NCBI RefSeq assembly: GCF_021088345.1
Contig: NZ_CP088156.1
Location: 8,299,001 to 8,363,000, forward strand
Source: Bradyrhizobium ontarionense
Lineage (GTDB): Bacteria; Pseudomonadota; Alphaproteobacteria; Rhizobiales; Xanthobacteraceae
Length of the DNA: 64,000 bases
Direction of reading: 5' to 3'
This document shows positions 44,689-52,960 of this stretch, piece after piece (position 1 is the first letter of the stretch; each line of letters starts with the position of its first letter). The notes under the pieces are model-generated. The model searched no databases. It saw nothing but the letters and a program-made list of their open reading frames with translations, and had not been told where the DNA came from. The translations under genes and the position numbers were made by a program.

Positions 44689-46005
44689 TCAGGCCGGGCG
44701 GGCATCCTGTGCCGCCGGCTCGGCGGCTGCGGCCTCCTTGCCGAGGATGAAGGCGCGGCGCAGCGGCTTGATCACGAACAGCGCCGTCAAGGCGGCCGTC
44801 GCATTCAGTGCGACGCCGATCACGAACACGGCCTGCCAGCCATATTTGGCGGACACCAGGCTCGCGAGCGGAACGAGCAGCGATGCCGTGCCCTTGGCCG
44901 TGTAGAGCATGCCGTTGTTGGTCGTCGCGTATTTGCTGCCGAAGGTGTCGCCGGAGGTTGCCGGGAACAGGCTGTAGATCTCGCCGAACACGCCGAAATA
45001 GACCGCGGTCGCCAGCACGAAGACGAGCGGGATGTGGCCGTAGGTGGACAGGGTCAGCAGCATCAGCGCCGCCGTGCCGAACGCGATGAACATCGTGTTC
45101 TCGCGGCCGATATTGTCCGAGACCCAGCCGAACAGCGGCCGACCGAAGCCGTCGAAGATGCGATCCAGCGAGATCGCGAAGGTCAGCGCTGCCATCTGGA
45201 AGCCTGCGAGGGCGACCGGCTCGTTGGCGATCCCGAAGTCCTTTGCGATCGGCGCGATCTGGGCGGCGGTCATCAGGCCACCGGAGGCCACCATGACGAA
45301 CACCAGATACATGATCCAGAAGATCGGAGTGCGCAGCACCTGCGGCGGCGTGTAGTCGATCTTGGTCTGCGGCAGGTTCAGTTGCTTCTTCCTGGCCGGC
45401 GCGGCATGGGTCGGCGGACGCAGGAACAGGGCGAGCACGAAGACGATGATGCCTTGGCCGAGGCCGAAGGTGAAGAAGGCGCTCTGATAGCCGCTTGTGG
45501 CGATCATGCTGGCGATCGGCACGACGGTGAGAGCTGCGCCCGCACCGAAGCCGGCGGCCGTTGCACCGGCGGCAAGGCCGCGGCGGTCGGGAAACCATTT
45601 CAGCGCGTTGCCGACGCAGGTGCCGTACACGGCGCCGGCGCCGATGCCGCCGATCACGGCCGCGGCGTAGAGCAGGGTGAGCGAGTCGGCATAGGAGTTC
45701 AGCAACCAGGCCAACGAGATCATGACGCCACCGAACATGATGACGATTCGCGGGCCATATTTGTCGACGAACCAGGCTTCCACCGGCACGAGCCAGGTCT
45801 CTGTCACCACGAAGATGGTGAAGGCCAGCTGGATCGCGGTGCGGCCCCAGTGATACTTGGCGTCGATCGGGTCGACGAACAGCGTCCAGCCGTATTGCAG
45901 GTTGGCGATCATCGCCATGCAGACGATGCCCATCGCGAGTTGAATCCAGCGAAAGCTGCTGGACTGTGCTGGGACAGGCGGTGTTGCCTCTGTGCTGGAA
46001 ACCAT
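44689..46005 (-). CDS. oxlT: OxlT-like MFS carrier (oxalate/formate antiporter family), first copy
   Basis: The 438-residue MFS protein has 12 predicted helices and the OxlT-family motifs: AMIANLQYGWTLFVDPI, ETWLVPVEAWFVDKYGPRIVIMFGG, YGTCVGNALKWFPDRRGLAAGATAAGFGAGAALTV, and TTNNGMLYTAKGTASLLVPLAS, where the helix-11 lysine corresponds to the substrate-binding lysine of OxlT (by recall). It exchanges oxalate for formate or imports it. ATG follows GGGAGGACTC. It has its own operator (site 2) and terminator; a paralogue is adjacent. Confidence 0.87.
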   Translation of the reverse strand: MVSSTEATPPVPAQSSSFRWIQLAMGIVCMAMIANLQYGWTLFVDPIDAKYHWGRTAIQLAFTIFVVTETWLVPVEAWFVDKYGPRIVIMFGGVMISLAWLLNSYADSLTLLYAAAVIGGIGAGAVYGTCVGNALKWFPDRRGLAAGATAAGFGAGAALTVVPIASMIATSGYQSAFFTFGLGQGIIVFVLALFLRPPTHAAPARKKQLNLPQTKIDYTPPQVLRTPIFWIMYLVFVMVASGGLMTAAQIAPIAKDFGIANEPVALAGFQMAALTFAISLDRIFDGFGRPLFGWVSDNIGRENTMFIAFGTAALMLLTLSTYGHIPLVFVLATAVYFGVFGEIYSLFPATSGDTFGSKYATTNNGMLYTAKGTASLLVPLASLVSAKYGWQAVFVIGVALNATAALTALFVIKPLRRAFILGKEAAAAEPAAQDARPA

Positions 46006-46081
46006 GAGTCCTCCCAAAATCGCGTTCTCTTCCAGGTTGCCACCGCGGCCAGCGCGGCGCCCGTCTACGCGTCTTGGTATA

Positions 46082-46100
46082 CTGGTATAATATATTCCAG
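46082..46100 (-). promoter_or_regulatory. Oxalate-regulon operator, site 2 (first OxlT-like gene)
   Basis: The minus strand reads CTGGAATATATTATACCAG, the best dyad of the set, with TTGCAG immediately upstream as a -35 candidate. A further GGTATACCA-like overlap follows (46076-46082). It is 77 bases from the start codon. Confidence 0.7.
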
Positions 46101-46170
46101 CCTGCAATATGGCCGTCACGACCCCATCATTGATGCTGCTCTGCAAACCGGCGGTATTTGTGACGTAAGC

Positions 46171-46202
46171 AAAAGAAAACGCTCGGCAAAATGCCGAGCG
46201 TT
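46171..46202 (-). terminator. Terminator of the second OxlT-like gene
   Basis: AACGCTCGGC (46178-46187) and GCCGAGCGTT (46193-46202) form a perfect 10-bp stem with an AAAAT loop; TTTTCTTTT follows on the minus strand. Confidence 0.9.
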
Positions 46203-46260
46203 CGGTGATTGGAATCGTTCCATTTTATTTTCTGCTGCGGCGCAAAGGAGGCCGCGTCGC

Positions 46261-47547
46261 CTACAGCATGGACTTCTGCACGACGACCTTGCGCCACGGC
46301 TTGAGCACCGCGATCGCCAGGATCGACGACAGAATGTTGGCGCCGGCTGCAATGATGAAGACCTGATCCCAGGTGCCGGACGATTGCTGCACGTAGTTGG
46401 CGATCGGCACCAGCAGCGCCGCCGTTCCTTTCGCCGTGTAGAGCAGACCGGCATTGGTGGTTGCGAACTTGGTTCCGAACGTATCCGTGCAGGTCGACGG
46501 GAAGAGGGAGTAGATCTCGCCCCAGGCGAAGAACACGAAGCCCGACAGGATCACGAACCAGACCGGATCATGGCCCAGCATGTACAGGGCCCAGATGCCG
46601 ATCCCTTCCATGCCGAAGGCGATGAACATCGTGTTCTCGCGGCCGATCATGTCCGAGATCCAGCCGAAGAACGGTCGCGTCAGGCCGTTCAGGATACGGT
46701 CGATGGTCGCGGCGAAGGTCACGGCCGTCATGGTCAGGCCGACGAGCGTCACCGGAATGTTGTCGACCTTCCAGTCACCCGCGATCGGCTTGAGGTTGGC
46801 GGTCACCATCAGGCCGCCGGCGCCGACGATCACGAACATGAAGTACATCAGCCAGAAGATCGGCTGCCGGATCACTTCGGTCGGATTGTAGTTGCGGCGG
46901 CTCTGCAAGAGGTTCGTGTTCTGAACTACGGCAGGCACCTGACCTTCCTTCGGTGCGAACAGGAAGAAGGCGAGGATGACGATGATGATGCCCTGGCCGA
47001 GGCCGAAATACAGGAACGTCGTCTGGAAACCGGAGTCGCGGATCATGGCCTGAATCGGTGCCACCGTGAGCGCAGAGCCGGCGCCGAAGCCGGCAGCCGT
47101 GATGCCGGCCGCGAGGCCGCGCTTGTCGGGGAACCACTTCAGCGCGTTGCCGACGCAGGTGCCGTAGACGCCGCCGGCGCCGATGCCCGCGATGATCATG
47201 CCGAGATAGTAGCCGTTGAGGCTGGTGGCATAGGCGTTGATCATCCAGCCGATCGCGCAAAGCACGCCGCCGACGAGAACGACGATTCGCGGACCGTATT
47301 TGTCGACGAACCAGCCTTCGACCGGCACCAGCCAGGTCTCGAACAGCACGAACAGCGTAAACGCCCACTGGATGGAGGCACGATCCCAGCCGAACGCCTT
47401 CTGAATGTCAGGGACGAAGAAGGTCCAGCCATATTGGTAGTTGGCAATCATCACCATGGCAGCGACGCCGACAGCGAGCTGTGTCCAGCGATAGGCGTCG
47501 CTTACTCTTGCAGTTGCGGGGGCTCCCGCGTGAGCCAAGTCCGTCAT
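46261..47547 (-). CDS. oxlT: OxlT-like MFS carrier, second copy
   Basis: The 428-residue paralogue of the 44689 carrier shares ANYQYGWTFFVPDIQ, ETWLVPVEGWFVDKYGPRIVVLVGG, YGTCVGNALKWFPDKRGLAAGITAAGFGAGSALTV and TTNAGLLYTAKGTAALLVPIA. It differs in loops, so the two may have distinct affinity or counter-ions. ATG at 47545-47547 follows GGGAGGAC; an upstream in-frame ATG at 47557 is less well placed. Operator site 3 lies upstream and a strong terminator downstream. Confidence 0.87.
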   Translation of the reverse strand: MTDLAHAGAPATARVSDAYRWTQLAVGVAAMVMIANYQYGWTFFVPDIQKAFGWDRASIQWAFTLFVLFETWLVPVEGWFVDKYGPRIVVLVGGVLCAIGWMINAYATSLNGYYLGMIIAGIGAGGVYGTCVGNALKWFPDKRGLAAGITAAGFGAGSALTVAPIQAMIRDSGFQTTFLYFGLGQGIIIVILAFFLFAPKEGQVPAVVQNTNLLQSRRNYNPTEVIRQPIFWLMYFMFVIVGAGGLMVTANLKPIAGDWKVDNIPVTLVGLTMTAVTFAATIDRILNGLTRPFFGWISDMIGRENTMFIAFGMEGIGIWALYMLGHDPVWFVILSGFVFFAWGEIYSLFPSTCTDTFGTKFATTNAGLLYTAKGTAALLVPIANYVQQSSGTWDQVFIIAAGANILSSILAIAVLKPWRKVVVQKSML

Positions 47548-47594
47548 TTGTCCTCCCATGCGCTTTTACTTTCTGATTGGCGCTGGAGCTCATC

Positions 47595-47613
47595 CTTGTA
47601 TGCCTTATGCCAG
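47595..47613 (-). promoter_or_regulatory. Oxalate-regulon operator, site 3 (second OxlT-like gene)
   Basis: The minus strand reads CTGGCATAAGGCATACAAG; it matches site 1 at 16 of 19 positions and follows a TTGAGC -35 candidate. Confidence 0.65.
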
Positions 47614-47722
47614 CGCTCAAGCTGTTCCAGAGTTACGCGCCAATATGTCGCATACCGGTTCGACCCGCCTAAGTTGCATTCGTCGGCGTCGAATTCGGCA
47701 ATTTGCTGGAACGAGCAAAGCA

Positions 47723-47753
47723 CAAAAAAATGGCCCCGGTAAATCCGGAGCCA
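47723..47753 (-). terminator. Terminator of the 45-residue gene
   Basis: TGGCCCCGG (47731-47739) pairs with CCGGAGCCA (47745-47753) with one mismatch; seven T follow on the minus strand. Confidence 0.88.
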
Positions 47754-47816
47754 TCAGTCGGGAGGTTGACCTTTAGCCTAATCCGAGGCCGCGGTTGCAG
47801 CTCTTCGATTTGGCAA

Positions 47817-47954
47817 TCAGAGGCCGAAATAGGGCAGGTCGCCGTTGCGGTTGGCGGCGCGCGCGCTCGACATCAGGACGCGGTCGAGGGCGGCCAGGAA
47901 GCGGCCGAACAGGGACACGGAGTGGACGAGGGGGAGGGCGACGGTCTTGGCCAT
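47817..47954 (-). CDS. 45-residue small protein in the oxalate regulon
   Basis: ATG at 47952-47954, with GGAG eight bases upstream, opens a 45-codon frame (MAKTVALPLVHSVSLFGRFL start; DRVLMSSARAANRNGDLPYF near the end) closed by TGA at 47817. The N-terminal half is amphipathic or weakly hydrophobic and could associate with the membrane; the tail is basic. Operator site 4 lies 50 bases upstream and a strong terminator lies 64 bases downstream, so it is a complete transcription unit. I recognise no family. A role with the carriers or Frc/Oxc is inference. Confidence 0.72.
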   Translation of the reverse strand: MAKTVALPLVHSVSLFGRFLAALDRVLMSSARAANRNGDLPYFGL

Positions 47955-48003
47955 TGTTTGTCTCCATCAGTTTGGCGGCATGACGTTTTGACTGAGAAGA
48001 ATT

Positions 48004-48022
48004 TACGTATACCAGATGCCAG
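48004..48022 (-). promoter_or_regulatory. Oxalate-regulon operator, site 4 (45-residue gene)
   Basis: The minus strand reads CTGGCATCTGGTATACGTA. It lies between TTGTAT and TAAATT, which are 17 bases apart, so the operator occupies the promoter spacer. Confidence 0.65.
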
Positions 48023-48123
48023 ATACAACGCTTCATATTGCATGGCGGCATGAGGATCTTGCGCTGCAGCAGATATGCAACGATTTGGAATTCCAATCGA
48101 AATAAGGGTTTTCATACGGAATG

Positions 48124-48142
48124 AGCCGCCCAATGGGCGGCT
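48124..48142. terminator. Hairpin next to the frc remnant
   Basis: AGCCGCCC and GGGCGGCT pair across AAT. It lies 45 bases beyond the 3' end of the frc remnant and may be that gene's old terminator. Confidence 0.5.
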
Positions 48143-48186
48143 TATGATCTTCATGGGTATTATAGTAATCGCGCCTTGGGGTGCCG

Positions 48187-48588
48187 CGTCACTCCGCGGC
48201 CTCCTTGCGCGGCGGGGCGAGCGCGCCGGAGATCGTGGATCTCCGCGACCTGGTGGTCGCTTGAAGCCGAGCATCTGGCGCAGGATCTCGTCGCTGTGCT
48301 CACCCAGCAGGGGCGCGAGCGGGTGACCTCGGCCGGGCTGCCCGAGAGCTTGATCGGGTTGCCGACCGAGAGGGCCTTGCCGCGGGTCGGGTGGTCGACC
48401 TCGACCAGAGTGCCGGTCTTGCGCGAGCTATTCGTCCTCGGCGATCTCCTTCATCGACAGGATCGGACCGCAGGGGATGTCGAACGCGTTGAGGATGTCC
48501 ATGGCCTCGAACTTGGTCTTGGTCCACTGCTCGATGCGCCCGTAGATCTCGTTGAGGCGCGGCAGACGAGCGGCCGGCTTGGCGTCGT
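48187..48588 (-). pseudogene. frc: Decayed 3' end of a formyl-CoA transferase gene (frc remnant)
   Basis: About 400 bases match the 3' third of the intact frc at 55378-55780 over nearly their whole length in the same orientation, by eye close to 90% identity. Single-base and two-base indels (for example an extra G near 48229, an extra T near 48261 and an extra CG near 48309) break the frame, and there is a six-base deletion near 48512. Homology ends abruptly at about 48588, inside codon ~290 of frc, where the AraC gene's stop codon begins. The 5' two-thirds is missing, so no protein is made. Confidence 0.9.
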
Positions 48589-49551
48589 TCAATCGGATAC
48601 TTGTAATTCCGAACCGTCCATTTGCGCGTGGCTTCCGTCGGCGCGTCGAGAGGCTCGGTAGCGGCCCGGCGACAGTCCGTGATGCCGGTGAAACAGCTTT
48701 GAAAATGCCGCCGCTGTCTCGTAACCCACCCGGCTCGCAATTCGTGCGATCGGCTCGTCGCTGGTTTCAAGCAGGAACGCCGCTTCCGCCATCCGGCGTT
48801 CGATGACATAACGATGCATGGACTGGCCGACCAGCCTCGTGAAGCGGGCCGAAAATACCGAGCGGCCGAGCCCCACGCGCTGGCCAAGGTCGCTCAGGGT
48901 CCAGGTCCGCCCCGGGTTTTCGTGGATCAGCTTGAGCGCCGGTCCGATATGCGGATCCGATATCGCCCCGAGCCAGCCGCCTTGTCCGGGGCTGAGGGAC
49001 GCGATCCAGCTTCGCAGCGCCTCGACAAAGAGCACTTCCGTCAGTCGTGAAAGCGCGACGCGCTGGCCGGGACGCTCGAGCGCGGACTCGCTGACCATGC
49101 GCCGCAGGATGGCTTCGAGCCAGTCACCGTCCGCGGTCGGCTTCAGCAGGAGCACGGGCGGAAGTAGCTCCATCACGCTGCCAAACAGCGGCCGCGACAC
49201 GGTGAAATTGCCGCATATCATGGTTGCGAGCGGTTTTGCGCGGCCGCCGTGACGAACGACGCCAAGGTGTGGCGACGATCGATCGATATCCATAATCCGC
49301 AAAGGCTCGGCCCGTCGATCCGAATAAAACGTATGGGGCTCGCCGCGTGTGATCACGACAAAATCGCCCTCCGTCATCTGGATTTCCTGCCCCTGTTCGA
49401 GCGCGAGGGTCGCCGAGCCCCGGCTGAGATAGTGAAACAGCGCGTAGGGGCGCGCAGGCAGCGCCAGACTCCAGGGATGGCCGAGCTCGAAGTGAAAGAG
49501 CAGCGTCCCACCGAGACGAACGCGATCGAGCACTTGGGCGAGGATATCCAT
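48589..49551 (-). CDS. AraC-family regulator with cupin-type sensor domain
   Basis: The 320-residue protein has an AraC-binding cupin_6-type N-terminal domain ([35 protein letters not shown]) and a C-terminal double helix-turn-helix ([85 protein letters not shown]). ATG 49549-49551 opens [11 protein letters not shown]. It is divergent from the hydrolase gene at 49768 and is the likely activator of the 49.8-52.6 kb operon. Its stop codon sits exactly at the frc-remnant junction. Confidence 0.9.
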   Translation of the reverse strand: MDILAQVLDRVRLGGTLLFHFELGHPWSLALPARPYALFHYLSRGSATLALEQGQEIQMTEGDFVVITRGEPHTFYSDRRAEPLRIMDIDRSSPHLGVVRHGGRAKPLATMICGNFTVSRPLFGSVMELLPPVLLLKPTADGDWLEAILRRMVSESALERPGQRVALSRLTEVLFVEALRSWIASLSPGQGGWLGAISDPHIGPALKLIHENPGRTWTLSDLGQRVGLGRSVFSARFTRLVGQSMHRYVIERRMAEAAFLLETSDEPIARIASRVGYETAAAFSKLFHRHHGLSPGRYRASRRADGSHAQMDGSELQVSD

Positions 49552-49767
49552 GCCGCCGAAGTTAGCCGGGTGGACGATTGGACACAACATCCGGACGATC
49601 GATCCCTATCGTCCGAAAAGTCCGCGGATTAGTTCATGTCGCGACGGGCCGCCGTCACGTGCGGCAACCACTTCGCCAGCGGCGGATGGAAGAACCGCGA
49701 TCTGGCTGGAAACGCCTGTCCATTCCCCCGGACCTCATTTCGTCCGACATGCCAACAGGAACATTCA

Positions 49768-50538
49768 ATGCAAAATATCCTCCTCTCAGCCGCCACCGTA
49801 CTCCTGGCCGGATCGACATTGGTCGGCTCCGCCCATTCCGCCGAACCGCCCAAGGGAGCAGCCCACAACATCGTGCTCGTGCACGGCGCTTTCGTCGATC
49901 AGACGAGCTGGCAGCCCGTTGCCGATATTCTCGCGAAGAAGGGCTACAGCGTCACGCTGGTGGAAAATCCGCTCACTTCGCTCGTCGCCGACGTTGATGC
50001 CACCAAGCAGGCCCTCGCGAAGCAGGACGGCAGGACCGTTCTGGTCGGCCACTCATGGGGCGGCGTGGTGATCACGCAAGCCGGCAACGATCCCAAGGTT
50101 TCGGCGTTGGTCTATGTTTCCGCCTTCGCGCCGGAGGTCGGTGAATCCCTGGCGTCGCTGGCAAAGGCCGGGCCGCCGACCGAAGGCGGCAACGCGATCC
50201 ATCCCGACGCGAAGGGTAATTTGTATATCGATCCCAAGGTGTTTCCGTCGGCCGTCGCGGCTGACCTTCCTCCGGAAATCGCCGCGCACCTGGCCAACTC
50301 GCAGCTTCCGCTGAACCACGTTGCGTTCGAAGCCCCCGTCGACATTGCGGCCTGGCACGACAAGCCGACTTTCTATGTCATCAGCACGAAGGACAAAGTC
50401 CTCGCGCCCGAGGCCCAGAAGTCGTTCGCAGCCAGGATGCACGCTCAGACGACGGAAGTCGCCGGCAGCCATGCGTCGCTCGTCGTCCATGCGAAGCAAG
50501 TGGCTGAGGTCATCGAAAAGGCAGCGCTCGCGAAGTGA
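49768..50538 (+). CDS. Secreted alpha/beta hydrolase, first paralogue
   Basis: The 256-residue protein has a signal peptide (MQNILLSAATVLLAGSTLVG, cleavage near AHSAE) and an alpha/beta hydrolase domain: NIVLVHGAFVDQTSWQPV, the nucleophile elbow LVGHSWGGVVITQAG (GHSWG), a YVSAFAPEVGES cap start, and the catalytic His in VAGSHASLVVH. Related proteins resemble methyl-esterase/hydroxynitrile-lyase types. Its paralogue lies at 51857; together with DUF302 and NTF2-like genes they form a probable AraC-controlled operon. Confidence 0.87.
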   Translation: MQNILLSAATVLLAGSTLVGSAHSAEPPKGAAHNIVLVHGAFVDQTSWQPVADILAKKGYSVTLVENPLTSLVADVDATKQALAKQDGRTVLVGHSWGGVVITQAGNDPKVSALVYVSAFAPEVGESLASLAKAGPPTEGGNAIHPDAKGNLYIDPKVFPSAVAADLPPEIAAHLANSQLPLNHVAFEAPVDIAAWHDKPTFYVISTKDKVLAPEAQKSFAARMHAQTTEVAGSHASLVVHAKQVAEVIEKAALAK

Positions 50539-50546
50539 CGGTATCG

Positions 50547-50570
50547 CTCCCGGCGCTTTCGCGCCGGGAG
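50547..50570 (+). terminator. Strong hairpin after the first hydrolase gene
   Basis: CTCCCGGCGC and GCGCCGGGAG form a perfect 10-bp stem with a TTTC loop, 8 bases after the stop. No T run follows, so termination may be partial. Confidence 0.55.
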
Positions 50571-50661
50571 TGCACACGCTGGTTCAGAGGAATGCAGAAC
50601 GCCTCGTACCGCGACGGCGCAACCAAGGCACTTTATCCCTGACAGTTGTTACGGAGGACAA

Positions 50662-51156
50662 ATGACAATCGCAAAAGTCGAGGTGGAACGCTTCAGCCTC
50701 ACGAGCTCAAAGCCGTTCGACGCTGTCGTGGCTGCGCTCAAGTCGGCAGTCGGGCAACCTGACATGGTCGAATTTTTCAAGGCGACGAGGGCTACGCACT
50801 CCTTCGCGGAACTAAAGCGCATTGTGGAAAGCGGCCTCGGCCGAACGGACCTCATGCTCTTCGCGGAATTCGATTTGGGCGACATTCTGCGTCGCGAAAC
50901 CGGATCCAAGACGCCCAAGATCATGCGGTTCGTGGTGGGCAATCCACTCATCATGAAAGACATGGTCAAGCACGTTCCCGATGCTGGATCCTACGCTCCA
51001 GTCACAATCCTCATCGACGAACGTCCCGATGGCGTGCATGTCTCTTATGACAAGATGGAGAGTTATCTGCTGCGTTATGGCAGCTCGGAGGCTCTAGCGG
51101 TCGCTCGAAATCTCGATGCGAAAGTCACAACCTTGCTAGGCGAATGTGCCAGCTGA
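50662..51156 (+). CDS. DUF302-domain protein
   Basis: The 164-residue protein matches DUF302: VEVERFSLTSSKPFDAVVAALKSAVG, then TDLMLFAEFDLGDILRRETGSKTPKIMRFVVGNPLIMKDMVKHVPDAGSYAPVTILIDERPDGVHVSYDKMES. DUF302 proteins are small alpha-beta proteins of unknown function often linked to oxidative or metal stress. An ACGGAGGAC Shine-Dalgarno precedes the ATG. Confidence 0.88.
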   Translation: MTIAKVEVERFSLTSSKPFDAVVAALKSAVGQPDMVEFFKATRATHSFAELKRIVESGLGRTDLMLFAEFDLGDILRRETGSKTPKIMRFVVGNPLIMKDMVKHVPDAGSYAPVTILIDERPDGVHVSYDKMESYLLRYGSSEALAVARNLDAKVTTLLGECAS

Positions 51157-51263
51157 AACGTCCTGATGACGTCTTCGGCCGATGCACGTGGGTCCCTCAT
51201 TTCAATCGCGGCGCGGCGGGCGTTGTCATGACGCGAGCCAGACATTGGAAGGAAATGTCCTGC

Positions 51264-51851
51264 ATGTACAAGACACTGTTCGTCACTCTCACCGCTTTGG
51301 CTCTTTCCACCGGGGCTGTGGCGTCTGCTCCTGCCGTCGGCAAAGAGCCGCTGGATGCTGCAACCCTCCGCGGGATCGAATTGAAGTTCCGTAGGCTGAT
51401 GGAATTGGCCAACGACCACGATTTCAAGGCTCTGCATGACATGTTCTGGCAATCGCCCTCGACCCTGTTGGTGGCCAAGAGCGCGATCCAGTCCGAGGGG
51501 AACTGGGCCGGCTTTTGGGGTAACGAGGCAGTTGATCAAAAGCTGCATGATATCGGTAGCTCTGGTCCGGTCGTGCTCGAGCCAGATTATTCGAAGCTCA
51601 AGGTCGTCGGCCTGACGCGCGACGTCGCGGAGTCCTATGTGTCGATGAACATCACGGTCTCATATGCGGGGCAGGATGGAACAGCCAGGCCGTTTTTGAT
51701 GATCATCAATTGGCTTCGCATCGGGAACGACTGGAAGGTCGCTTCCGAAATCATTCTGCCGGTGCCGCCGGCACCGGCCGCGAAGGGCTCGCGCGGAACG
51801 CGTGCGCGCTTGCGTCATGAACCGGACATCGCATCCAACCCTGAAGGATAG
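51264..51851 (+). CDS. Secreted NTF2/SnoaL-like protein
   Basis: The 195-residue protein has a signal peptide (MYKTLFVTLTALALSTGAVA, cut near SAPA) and an NTF2-like domain: LKFRRLMELANDHDFKALHDMFWQSPSTLLV, GFWGNEAVDQKL, and SYAGQDGTARPFLMIINWLRIGNDWKVASEIILP. Such pockets bind or isomerise small molecules. ATG 51264 is chosen because the signal peptide starts there; a long in-frame extension upstream looks non-coding. The gene precedes the second hydrolase by 5 bases. Confidence 0.78.
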   Translation: MYKTLFVTLTALALSTGAVASAPAVGKEPLDAATLRGIELKFRRLMELANDHDFKALHDMFWQSPSTLLVAKSAIQSEGNWAGFWGNEAVDQKLHDIGSSGPVVLEPDYSKLKVVGLTRDVAESYVSMNITVSYAGQDGTARPFLMIINWLRIGNDWKVASEIILPVPPAPAAKGSRGTRARLRHEPDIASNPEG

Positions 51852-51856
51852 ATATC

Positions 51857-52633
51857 ATGATGGACAGACGCACTTTTTCTGCCGCTCTCCTGACCGGAGT
51901 TGCGGCTTCGCTGATCTCCACACCCGGCATGGCCGCAACTTCAACTCCAGTGAAGGCGAGGAACGTCGTGCTCGTGCACGGGCTGTTCGCCGACGGCTCG
52001 TGCTGGTCCGAGGTGATCGCGCGATTGCAAGGGGCAGGGCTCAATGCCACGGCCGTACAAAATCCGCTGACGACGCTTCCTGACGCGGTGGCTTCGGCTG
52101 AACGTGTGCTGGCGCGGCAAGATGGCCCGACGGTGCTGGTGGGGCATTCCTTCTCCGGGATGATCGTCACCGAGGCTGGTGTGCATCCGAACGTCTCCGC
52201 GCTGGTCTATGTGGCTGCGCGTGCGCCGGACGCGGGCGAGGACTACACCGCTCTGGCCAAGACCTACCCGACGCCGCCGGCGACGGCCGGTATTGTCTTC
52301 GATGGCGACGAAGGACGTCTCAGCGAAGAGGCATTTTTGCGCGATTTCGCGAGCGACCTGCCGAAGGCAAAAGCAAAAGTGCTCTACGCCGTCCAGCAGC
52401 CGTTCCAAAAGGCGCTGCTCTCAGGCAAGACCACCAACGCGGCCTGGCGATCCAAGCCGAGCTACTATGCCGTGTCGACCGAAGACCGCACCATCGATCC
52501 GGACCTCGAGCGCTTCATGGCCAAGCGGATGGGCGCCAAGACCATCGAGGTGAAGGCCAGCCATCTCTCGCTGATCTCCCATCCCGACGACATCACGGGG
52601 CTGATCCTCGAAGCCGCGGGACAGCGCGCCTGA
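51857..52633 (+). CDS. Secreted alpha/beta hydrolase, second paralogue
   Basis: The 258-residue protein resembles the hydrolase at 49768: NVVLVHGLFADGSCWSEVI, LVGHSFSGMIVTEAG (GHSFS elbow, Ser nucleophile) and VKASHLSLISHPDD with the catalytic His. It carries an RR-containing leader (MMDRRTFSAALLTGVAASLI), so it may use the Tat pathway while the first copy uses Sec. The family pairing suggests a periplasmic esterase duplication. Confidence 0.86.
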   Translation: MMDRRTFSAALLTGVAASLISTPGMAATSTPVKARNVVLVHGLFADGSCWSEVIARLQGAGLNATAVQNPLTTLPDAVASAERVLARQDGPTVLVGHSFSGMIVTEAGVHPNVSALVYVAARAPDAGEDYTALAKTYPTPPATAGIVFDGDEGRLSEEAFLRDFASDLPKAKAKVLYAVQQPFQKALLSGKTTNAAWRSKPSYYAVSTEDRTIDPDLERFMAKRMGAKTIEVKASHLSLISHPDDITGLILEAAGQRA

Positions 52634-52960
52634 CGACGGCATGCGTGCGGCGGAGGGCTTGCTTGGTGTCGTTCGGGGTCAGTCTTCGAGGAGGGCTCAC
52701 CGACGAGACCAGCAGATCTCGCTGCCTGAAGAGGCATTCAAACCATCTTTCGCCAAGACGGCCCAGGTTTGCGCTGGTCCATGCCCCGCGTGCGATGCGA
52801 TGTAACAATCGGCGCCAGCCTAGGGAACCGTGCAGGACGGACCGCAGTTACTCAGCAACGAAGCGGGATGGCGCCGCGGGATGTCGATAATTTAGTTCGT
52901 CGCCTGTCTCTCTCCCGGTGAAAACAAATTTTCGGCAGATTTGGGGGCGAAGGAAGGGCC
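52634..52960. other. Gene-free intergenic stretch
   Basis: Nothing coding is supported. An imperfect EcfG-like GGAAC-N16-CAGT at 52827-52851 lacks the CGTT element. The Shine-Dalgarno AAGGAAGGG of the next gene lies at 52950-52958. Confidence 0.6.

Noticed and set aside
44653..47742. A 1029-codon open frame on the plus strand opposite the carriers
   Set aside because: Antisense to two clear MFS genes with matching terminators; composition is typical of a mirror frame.
52827..52851. A fourth EcfG-like promoter
   Set aside because: The -35 GGAAC is present, but the -10 is CAGT in place of CGTT and the next gene is over 100 bases away.
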